Source: Bacteroidales bacterium
GTDB taxonomy: Bacteria > Bacteroidota > Bacteroidia > Bacteroidales > ML635J-15
Assembly: GCA_023228725.1 (NCBI GenBank)
Contig: JALOAQ010000107.1
Location: forward strand, 1 to 9,475
DNA: 9,475 nucleotides
Direction: 5' to 3'
Shown here: positions 1 to 4,882 of the stretch, in pieces
How the letters are laid out: every line of letters begins with the position of its first letter
Position numbering within the stretch: the first letter of the stretch is position 1
Made by a program: the position numbers and the translations under genes
Notes under the pieces: model-generated
The model's input: the letters and a program-made list of their open reading frames with translations, nothing else
The model's database searches: none
What the model was told of the DNA's origin: nothing

Positions 1-122
1 TTAAATAAAAGACCAAGAAAAAAATTAAATTATGAGAATCCTAAAAATATATTTTATAATTTTGTAAATAATTATGTTGCATTTGATTATTGAATCTGCC
101 TTTAAAAATAAGTTAAAAAATA

Positions 123-154
123 TTTTGATTTTTAAAAATGGTATTCTATATTTG
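123..154 (+). promoter_or_regulatory. Bacteroidota-type promoter for the TM2 lipoprotein gene
   Basis: A TTTTG -33 element (123-127) is followed after 19 bases by TATATTTG (147-154), which fits the Bacteroidota -7 consensus TAnnTTTG at the expected spacing. Transcription would begin near 160, leaving a leader of roughly 35-40 bases before the ATG at 197. The leader is A/T-rich with no Shine-Dalgarno motif, and it carries TATTAAACA twice (163-171 and 188-196), the second copy directly abutting the start codon. This is the best promoter match in the window; the transcription start itself is inferred. Confidence 0.65.
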
Positions 155-196
155 CATTTGAGTATTAAACATATTATTTATTTAAATTATTAAACA

Positions 197-865
197 ATGA
201 AAAATTTTAAGTTATTTGTCGGTGTTTTTCTGATGATTGTTATTTTTGCTTCATGTACAACTTCTAACAGAGTAACTGATGGAAGATTTGTTCAAAAAAG
301 GAAGTACAACAAAGGGTTTCATATTAACTCAACTAGTAGAGTAAAAGCAAAAGAAACAACAGTAAATTATGATTTAGCAGTTGCAGAACAAGCTCTTGTT
401 GAAGCACAAGTAGAAGAAGTAGCTAAACCTAAAGTTCAAGAAAAAGTTGCTAATTTAAGCTACACTTCTAACCAAGAGCTAATAGTTCCGAATAAAGAAA
501 ACTATGTTTCTACAGAGGAAATTGTTGCAGCTAATACAAAAATTATTGAAAAATCAAATCTTGAAACAAAAGCAGCAAAGCAAGAATTTAAAAATCAAAA
601 AAGATTTGACAAAAATTTACTTAAAAGCTTGCGTTATGCTAGTCCTGTGGCAACAAGCGGCGGGGATAACCAATTAGTAGCTTTATTGTTATGTATTTTT
701 GTAGGTGTTATTGGCATACATAGATTTTATTTAGGTTACATAGGTATTGGTGTTATACAACTATTGACTGGAGGTGGTTGTGGAATTTGGACACTAATTG
801 ATTTAATTAGAATAATAACAGGAGACTTACAGCCAAACGGAGGACGCTACTCAAAAACTTTATAA
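197..865 (+). CDS. Lipoprotein with C-terminal TM2 domain
   Basis: A 222-residue protein of unknown function. It starts with a lipoprotein signal peptide: Lys-rich start, hydrophobic core, then IFASC with Cys20 as the predicted lipidated residue. A KRKYNKGFHI motif follows at about 34-43; I recall similar short K/R-x-Y-x-K-G motifs just after the lipobox of many Bacteroidota lipoproteins (from memory). Residues 50-155 form a polar, Ala/Glu/Lys-rich, probably extended linker. The C-terminus (about 158-210) is a TM2 domain: hydrophobic helix, short turn with HRFYLG (175-180), glycine-rich second helix, then WTLIDLIRI. TM2 domains are two-helix membrane hairpins of unknown general role. The gene is first in a two-gene unit, 14 bases before a DUF2752-type gene, a partner often seen beside TM2 genes in this phylum. 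Combining a lipid anchor with a membrane hairpin is topologically unusual. Domain call is firm, function unknown. Confidence 0.88.
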   Translation: MKNFKLFVGVFLMIVIFASCTTSNRVTDGRFVQKRKYNKGFHINSTSRVKAKETTVNYDLAVAEQALVEAQVEEVAKPKVQEKVANLSYTSNQELIVPNKENYVSTEEIVAANTKIIEKSNLETKAAKQEFKNQKRFDKNLLKSLRYASPVATSGGDNQLVALLLCIFVGVIGIHRFYLGYIGIGVIQLLTGGGCGIWTLIDLIRIITGDLQPNGGRYSKTL

Positions 866-879
866 TTTTAGAATAATAA

Positions 880-1194
880 ATGAAAAAAACTTCTAAAATT
901 GTTTGGAAGTATATTAAAATAATTGTTTTAATTGCTATTCCTATTGTACTTTGGATTTTGCCTGCTAATTTTTTTGACCAAGGTAAAAGTATTAGTTTAT
1001 TTGCATTGTTTGGTCTTGAAGATTTTATTTATTCTACCGGCATAACAAGGGCAATTATGCACTTAATGCATTTTGATTTTACTGGTGCTGCCGAATATAA
1101 TAAACTTAGTTTTATTGTTTTGCCTTTACTATTTTTATTATGGCTAAAATTACTTTTAAGAGAGTTTGGTGTAAAAATTTTAAAATGGTTTTAA
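880..1194 (+). CDS. Small DUF2752-family membrane protein
   Basis: A 104-residue membrane protein with a basic N-terminus, a first membrane segment at about 13-29, and a second at about 77-93. Between them lies the DUF2752 signature region, TGITRAIMHLMHFDF (53-67), followed by A-A-x-x-N (70-74). The family normally has CPxCGxTRA here; in this copy the positions aligned to the two cysteines are Ile50 and Thr53, so the CxxC is lost while G-x-TRA is kept. The molecular function of DUF2752 is not established. The ATG lies 14 bases after the TM2 lipoprotein gene with no promoter-like element between, so the two are probably co-transcribed and may act together. Family assignment rests on the TRA motif and topology, since the sequence is short and divergent. 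Confidence 0.75.
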   Translation: MKKTSKIVWKYIKIIVLIAIPIVLWILPANFFDQGKSISLFALFGLEDFIYSTGITRAIMHLMHFDFTGAAEYNKLSFIVLPLLFLLWLKLLLREFGVKILKWF

Positions 1195-1216
1195 ACTGTA
1201 ATTTGAGTTTAGTTTT
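1192..1216 (+). terminator. Possible weak terminator after the DUF2752 gene
   Basis: TAAACT (1192-1197) and AGTTTA (1206-1211) form a 6-base-pair stem with an 8-base loop, followed by a short T-rich run GTTTT. The left arm includes the stop codon of the upstream gene. The stem is short and A/T-rich, so this is only a candidate. Confidence 0.25.
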
Positions 1217-1258
1217 AATTTACTAAGTTTAGCCTGATTAGATATATTGAAAAAAAAA

Positions 1259-1415
1259 GGGCTGTCTCAAAACACCTTTTAAAACAATAAACTTTCAAGC
1301 TGTTTTAGAAGTGTTAAAATGCAAGGCTCTGAAATTGAGGACGAAGGCGCGTACAAAAGTAGGTGACTGAGTCCGAATATTGAAAGAAGCAGTTTGACAC
1401 TTATGAGGTATCGCC
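1259..1415. repeat. MITE-like palindromic repeat with IS-type ends
   Basis: This non-coding element is visibly richer in G+C than the DNA around it. Its left end, GGGCTGTCTCAAAA (1259-1272), resembles terminal repeats of several bacterial insertion sequences. The right end, TTATGAGGTATCGCC (1401-1415), matches the complement of that end at about 9 of 14 positions, so it may be a decayed partner. Inside is a long imperfect hairpin. AAGTGTTAAAATGC (1309-1322) pairs with GCAGTTTGACACTT (1389-1402), with one G-T wobble and one mismatch. GGAC (1339-1342) pairs with GTCC (1371-1374). CGCGTAC (1348-1354) pairs with GTAGGTG (1359-1365) around an AAAA loop at 1355-1358. No transposase or clear target duplication is visible. 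It is either a non-autonomous element or a relic; a structured RNA role is possible but unsupported. Confidence 0.6.
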
Positions 1416-1439
1416 ATTTTTATGTTCATATTCTTTTGT

Positions 1440-1447
1440 TAGTTTTG
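1440..1447 (+). promoter_or_regulatory. Predicted -7 element for the LD-carboxypeptidase gene
   Basis: TAGTTTTG fits TAnnTTTG and lies 24 bases before the ATG at 1472, giving a short A/T-rich leader. The -33 region at the expected distance is only a run of T (1417-1421) without the usual G, so the match is partial. The -33 region directly abuts the right end of the palindromic repeat, so insertion of that repeat may have changed upstream control. Confidence 0.45.
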
Positions 1448-1471
1448 TAACTAAAATATATTTTAAATTTT

Positions 1472-2362
1472 ATGTATATACCTGAAAAATTAAATAAAGG
1501 AGATAAAATTGCAATTATTAGTCCTGCCGGTAGCGTAAATCCTGAATTTGTAAAATCTGCATCAAATTTAATAAATTCTTATCAGTTTCAAGCAATAGTT
1601 TTTCCTTCTTGCTTAAAAAAGAATTTTCAGTTTGCAGGTAAAGATGAAGACAGGTTACAAGATTTACAAAAAGCATTGGATGATGAAAATATTAAAGCAA
1701 TTTTATGTTCAAGAGGTGGATATGGAATAATTAGAATTTTAAATAAACTGAATTTTGAAAAATTCTTAGAAAAACCAAAATGGATAATAGGATTTAGCGA
1801 TATTACAAACTTGCATTTAGCTTTAAATAAATATAATGTAATGAGTATTCATGGTTTAATGACAAAAGCAATGCACGAAGTTCCTGAAACTGTGGCGGTA
1901 AAAAACATTTTTAAAATTCTTGAAGGAGAAAAAACAAAAATTATTTGCCAAAGTCATAAGTTAAATAAAAAAGGTGAAGTTGAAGCTGAAATTATAGGAG
2001 GAAATTTATCAATAATTTACAGCCTGCAAGCAACTGATTTTGAAATAGATACAGATAATAAAATTTTGTTTATAGAAGATCTTAACGAATATTTATATCA
2101 TTTAGACAGAATGATGCTAAGCCTAAAACTTGCAAAGAAATTCGATAAACTTAAAGCCCTTATTGTTGGAAGTTTTTCAGATATGAAAGATAATCAAAAT
2201 GCTTTTGGAAAAACTGCTTATGAAATTATTGCCGAACATATTGCCGAATTTGATTTTCCGGTTTGTTTTAATTTTCCGCTTGGACATATAAATAATAATA
2301 TGCCCATAGTTTGTGGACAAAAATATAAATTGGAAATTGCAGATAAAGTTAGTTTGTACTGA
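1472..2362 (+). CDS. LD-carboxypeptidase (peptidase family S66)
   Basis: A 296-residue cytoplasmic-type enzyme (no signal peptide) of the S66 family, which normally removes the terminal D-alanine from tetrapeptides of recycled or maturing peptidoglycan. Family landmarks are present in order: GDKIAIISPAG (10-20), SRGGYG (80-85), GFSD (107-110) with the expected nucleophile Ser109, LFIEDLNE (199-206) with the expected catalytic Glu202, and FPLGH (268-272) with the expected catalytic His272. The Ser-Glu-His triad is therefore intact and the length is normal for the family. The start is supported by the family N-terminus beginning a few residues before the conserved GD. It is first in a run of three plus-strand genes, 23 bases before the methyltransferase gene. 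Some S66 members cut other substrates (for example microcin or cyanophycin-derived peptides), so the peptidoglycan role is the likely but not the only reading. Confidence 0.92.
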   Translation: MYIPEKLNKGDKIAIISPAGSVNPEFVKSASNLINSYQFQAIVFPSCLKKNFQFAGKDEDRLQDLQKALDDENIKAILCSRGGYGIIRILNKLNFEKFLEKPKWIIGFSDITNLHLALNKYNVMSIHGLMTKAMHEVPETVAVKNIFKILEGEKTKIICQSHKLNKKGEVEAEIIGGNLSIIYSLQATDFEIDTDNKILFIEDLNEYLYHLDRMMLSLKLAKKFDKLKALIVGSFSDMKDNQNAFGKTAYEIIAEHIAEFDFPVCFNFPLGHINNNMPIVCGQKYKLEIADKVSLY

Positions 2363-2370
2363 TTTTTCTT

Positions 2371-2378
2371 TATTTTTG
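2371..2378 (+). promoter_or_regulatory. Possible internal -7 element before the methyltransferase gene
   Basis: TATTTTTG matches TAnnTTTG and sits 7 bases before the ATG at 2386, so a transcript from it would be almost leaderless. No TTTG is found at the expected -33 distance; the nearest (2353-2356) is too close. It may be chance in A/T-rich DNA or a weak internal promoter within the three-gene run. Confidence 0.3.
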
Positions 2379-2385
2379 CAAAATC

Positions 2386-3324
2386 ATGGAATATAATTCA
2401 AATATACATTGCGAAATTTGTGGAAATAAAGATATTGAAAAATTTTCTTTAAAATATGATAGAAATGATTTTAAAATAAGTCATTGTCAAGTTTGCGAAT
2501 TTGATTTTATCCCACAATTTTATAGAAAAGAAATTCCTTACGAAAATTATAGAGATGAGGCAGTATTAGAATCTGTTCGTAAAGGAAATAATTATATTAA
2601 ATTTCGCAGACATAAGCTTAGAATTAAATTAATAAAAAAGTTTAAAAAAACAGGAAAACTTTATGATATAGGAGTTGGATGGGGACATTTTCTGCATGCA
2701 GCCCAAGTTTTAGGTTTCGAAAGTTCAGGAGTTGAAATTTCTGAGCTTATGTATCATTACGCAAGTCAAGATTTAAAATTAAATGTAGAACACGATGATT
2801 TTTATAATCTAAGCTTAGCAAAAAATAATTGGGATGTGGTAACAATGTGGGACGTGTTAGAGCATATTTCTGAGCCACAAAAAGCAATTAAAAAAATCAA
2901 GGAAATTCTTAAACAAGGTGGCTTGCTCATTTTACAAGTTCCACAAATAGATTCAAAAGTTGCAAAAAAACAAAAGCAAAACTGGTCTATGATGTCTATT
3001 GAACATATTAATTATTTTTCTAAAAAAAGCATAAAAAACCTTTTAGAAAACAATGGTTTTGAAATTATTAAAATCAAATCTTCTTATGAATTAAAATTGT
3101 TTTTAATGTTTACAGTTTTGCCTTGGATAAAACGTAGAAAATCAAAACAACAAGATAAAAAACTTGAAATTACAAATGCAGATAGACAAAATTTCTTTAA
3201 TAAATTTACTAAGTTTCCTAAATTTATTATTTGGCTTGGCTTATTAGCTCATGATTTAATATATAATTTTATGTCTGCAATAAATTATGGTGAAGAAATG
3301 ATTGTTGTAGCAAGAAAAAAATAA
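2386..3324 (+). CDS. Zinc-ribbon plus class I SAM-dependent methyltransferase
   Basis: A 312-residue protein. The N-terminus has two cysteine pairs, CEIC (9-12) and CQVC (34-37), that look like a small zinc ribbon. A class I methyltransferase fold follows: motif I LYDIGVGWGHF (92-102) for S-adenosylmethionine binding, the acidic end of strand two GVEIS (115-119), MWDVLEH (154-160) in the motif IV region, and GGLLILQVP (178-186). A later EHINYFS segment resembles the post-fold helix region of Methyltransf_13/23-type enzymes. The C-terminal third is basic with a hydrophobic stretch near residues 280-300, suggesting membrane association. Cys-ribbon methyltransferases of this sort often modify sugars, lipids or polysaccharide ends, but the substrate cannot be told here. 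It lies 4 bases before the HAD phosphatase gene, so the two are almost certainly co-translated. Confidence 0.87.
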   Translation: MEYNSNIHCEICGNKDIEKFSLKYDRNDFKISHCQVCEFDFIPQFYRKEIPYENYRDEAVLESVRKGNNYIKFRRHKLRIKLIKKFKKTGKLYDIGVGWGHFLHAAQVLGFESSGVEISELMYHYASQDLKLNVEHDDFYNLSLAKNNWDVVTMWDVLEHISEPQKAIKKIKEILKQGGLLILQVPQIDSKVAKKQKQNWSMMSIEHINYFSKKSIKNLLENNGFEIIKIKSSYELKLFLMFTVLPWIKRRKSKQQDKKLEITNADRQNFFNKFTKFPKFIIWLGLLAHDLIYNFMSAINYGEEMIVVARKK

Positions 3325-3328
3325 AGAT

Positions 3329-3982
3329 ATGAAAGAATTAAAAAAAACTGTGATTTTTGATTTTGATGGTACACTTGCAGATACTTTGGAAGTTATGCTG
3401 GCAATTTTTAACAGAATAGCACCAGAATATAAATGTAAACAAGTTGAATTTTCTGAAAAAGAAAAATATTTGGGTTTATCTATTCCAGAATTACTAAAAG
3501 AAGTAAATGTTTCAATGCTTTTGTTACCAAGATTAGCATTAAGAATGAAAAACGAACTTACAAAAGAATTACATAAAGTGTCTGCTTTTCCGGGTATTGA
3601 AGAAAGTTTACATAATTTAAAGGAAATTGGATATAGTTTGGGTGTAATGAGTTCAAATTCAGTTAAAAATATAAATGCTTTTTTAAAACGAAATTCATTA
3701 TTTGAGCTATTTGATTTTATTCATTCCGGGAAAAATATTTTTGGAAAGGATAAAGTTATTTCTAGAATACTTTCAAAATATAAAATACCAAAAGATTCAG
3801 TGGTTTATGTAGGAGACGAGCATAGAGATATTGAAGCAGTGAAAAAAATTAATATCCCAATTATTTCTGTTACTTGGGGGTTAAACTCAAAAGAATTATT
3901 AGAAAAACATAAGCCTAACTTAATAATTAGCCAAGTAAGTGAATTGTGTAAAAGTGTAAAAGAAATAATTCCAATATATTAA
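3329..3982 (+). CDS. HAD-superfamily hydrolase, phosphoglycolate-phosphatase-like
   Basis: A 217-residue soluble phosphatase of the haloacid dehalogenase superfamily (subfamily IA type). Motif I is FDFDGTLADT (10-19) with nucleophile Asp11 and acid/base Asp13. A helical cap domain follows at about 20-85. Motif II is GVMSSNS (105-111), the motif III lysine is in GKDK (139-142), and motif IV is VGDEHRD (161-167), with Asp163 and Asp167 well placed to bind magnesium. All catalytic residues are present and the length is typical. The ATG follows the methyltransferase stop by 4 bases, so this is the third gene of the unit starting at 1472. Relatives hydrolyse phosphoglycolate, pyrophosphate or sugar phosphates; the exact substrate cannot be assigned from motifs. 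Confidence 0.9.
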   Translation: MKELKKTVIFDFDGTLADTLEVMLAIFNRIAPEYKCKQVEFSEKEKYLGLSIPELLKEVNVSMLLLPRLALRMKNELTKELHKVSAFPGIEESLHNLKEIGYSLGVMSSNSVKNINAFLKRNSLFELFDFIHSGKNIFGKDKVISRILSKYKIPKDSVVYVGDEHRDIEAVKKINIPIISVTWGLNSKELLEKHKPNLIISQVSELCKSVKEIIPIY

Positions 3983-4000
3983 TACAAATATTTGGAATGA

Positions 4001-4020
4001 TTATAAAATTGCTTTTATAA
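4001..4020. terminator. Perfect A/T hairpin between convergent genes
   Basis: TTATAAAA (4001-4008) and TTTTATAA (4013-4020) form a perfect 8-base-pair stem around TTGC. It lies 19 bases after the HAD stop codon and overlaps the last codons of the converging cupin gene, where its right arm contains the TAA stop (minus strand). The position suits a bidirectional terminator, but an all-A/T stem is weak, so function is uncertain. Confidence 0.4.
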
Positions 4021-4326
4021 ACTTTTAACCACTAAAATTCTGGCTTTAACATCTCCGGGGTTATTAATACAATGATAACTTCCTGCTGGACATACAATAA
4101 ATTCATCTTTTTCAGCAAATTCAGTTTTATCATCAATAATAACTTCTGGTTTTCCTTCCAATATATAAAAATAAGCAGGAATGTCTATTTTTACTTTTGC
4201 TAATGATTTTCCTGGTTCAAGTTCTAAATGCAAAAATTCAGTTTTATCATCTATATTTAAAACTCTAACATCTGCATTAAAGGGATTTTCACGTTTTTCA
4301 GCATTTTTAAAGATAATTTTTTTCAT
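4015..4326 (-). CDS. Small single-domain cupin, metal ligands depleted
   Basis: A 103-residue single-domain cupin (double-stranded beta-barrel). The central part runs through LHLELEPGKSLAKV (32-45), AYFYILEGKPEVII (51-64) and FIVCPAGSYHCINN (76-89), matching cupin motifs 1 and 2. Motif 2 keeps one histidine (His85), but the HxH and Glu of motif 1 are not visible, so it probably lacks the classical metal site, or binds a ligand without metal. No signal peptide, so cytoplasmic. It is the second gene of a minus-strand pair, starting 6 bases after the stop of the upstream cupin gene, and converges on the HAD gene. The specific function is not recognisable; small cupins of this type range from sugar isomerase-like enzymes to ligand sensors. 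Confidence 0.82.
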   Translation of the reverse strand: MKKIIFKNAEKRENPFNADVRVLNIDDKTEFLHLELEPGKSLAKVKIDIPAYFYILEGKPEVIIDDKTEFAEKDEFIVCPAGSYHCINNPGDVKARILVVKSL

Positions 4327-4332
4327 ATTCTG

Positions 4333-4662
4333 CTATGCTTTTATCATAATTAGCATCATTTTAAATTTCTCTAATGCGTTTACTGCATGAGGAATATTTG
4401 CAGGCATAATTATCATTTCGCCAGCTTCAACAATATTTGATTTTCCGCCAATTATAACTTCCGCTTTTCCGTCTGTTACTAATATCATAGCATCAAATGG
4501 AGCTGCGTGTTCGCTTAAAGCTTGACCTTTATCAAAAGCAAAAAGACTAAGATTGCCTTTTTCTTTTTTAAGAATAGTTTTACTTACAACAGAGCCGTTT
4601 TGATATTCTATTTCGTCTTGAGCCCTAACTGATTTTGAAATTGGAAATGAGTTTGTATTCAT
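4333..4662 (-). CDS. Small single-domain cupin
   Basis: A 109-residue cupin counted from the ATG at 4662. The frame stays open to an ATG at 4713, but the 17 extra residues are an A/T-rich Lys/Phe/Ile string unlike a conserved domain, and the MNTNSFPISK start suits a compact cupin. Motif 1 is GQALSEHAAPFDAMILVTDG (46-65): His52 is present, the second histidine of HxH is replaced, and Asp57 lies near the usual Glu. Motif 2 is GEMIIMPANIPHAVNA (81-96) with His92. This pattern, with SEHxAPFDA and MPANxPHA, is one I recognise in short stand-alone cupins widespread in anaerobes and Bacteroidota. Function is unassigned. First gene of a two-cupin minus-strand unit, divergent from the TonB receptor gene. 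Confidence 0.82.
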   Translation of the reverse strand: MNTNSFPISKSVRAQDEIEYQNGSVVSKTILKKEKGNLSLFAFDKGQALSEHAAPFDAMILVTDGKAEVIIGGKSNIVEAGEMIIMPANIPHAVNALEKFKMMLIMIKA

Positions 4663-4882
4663 ATTTATAAAATTTAATTTTTTGTAAAAAAATATAAGTT
4701 TTTCGATTAACAAAAGAAATTGAGAATAGTTTTAAATTAATTTGGTTTTTACTAAACTTTAGCATAAAATCTTGCAAAAAGAATAATTTACAAACAAAAT
4801 TAGCAAAAAAAACAAAAAAGTTTAAACAAAATGAGTATTTTGCATGTTTTTAAACTAAATTTGTCGGAATAATTTATTTGAA
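4663..4882. other. Divergent intergenic region, A-tract rich
   Basis: This region separates the minus-strand cupin pair from the plus-strand receptor operon. I see no gene in it. Between 4776 and 4831 there are repeated A-tracts (4776-4780, 4796-4799, 4805-4812, 4814-4819, 4828-4831), spaced irregularly but near multiples of a helical turn, and a GTTTAAAC palindrome at 4820-4827. Such DNA could be bent and could support transcription or regulator binding in either direction. No specific operator is recognised. Confidence 0.4.
4856..4863 (+). promoter_or_regulatory. Predicted -7 element for the TonB receptor operon
   Basis: TAAATTTG matches TAnnTTTG and ends 19 bases before the ATG at 4883, the right distance for a short leader. 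A TTTTG at 4838-4842 is only 13 bases upstream, too close for a standard -33 element, and nothing better is found at 19 bases. The promoter may depend on an activator or on the upstream A-tracts. Confidence 0.45.

Noticed and set aside
57..64. TAATTTTG as an additional promoter near the window start
   Set aside because: No -33 element at the expected distance, and a far better promoter exists at 123-154.
1259..1415. Rho-independent terminator or riboswitch reading of the palindrome
   Set aside because: No T-run follows the hairpin, it is over 50 bases from the upstream stop, and the IS-like end favours a mobile repeat.
4181..4390. Plus-strand open frame of 69 codons
   Set aside because: It lies opposite the two cupin genes, is low in complexity, and has no domain-like pattern; the minus-strand cupin frames explain the region.
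4663..4713. N-terminal extension of the upstream cupin to the ATG at 4713
   Set aside because: The extra 17 residues come from A/T-rich intergenic-like DNA and add nothing to the cupin domain; the ATG at 4662 gives the usual family length.
4795..4802. Minus-strand TAATTTTG as a -7 element for the cupin pair
   Set aside because: It matches TAnnTTTG, but the nearest TTTTG is 24 bases upstream instead of about 19 and the leader would exceed 120 bases; chance matches are expected in such A/T-rich DNA.
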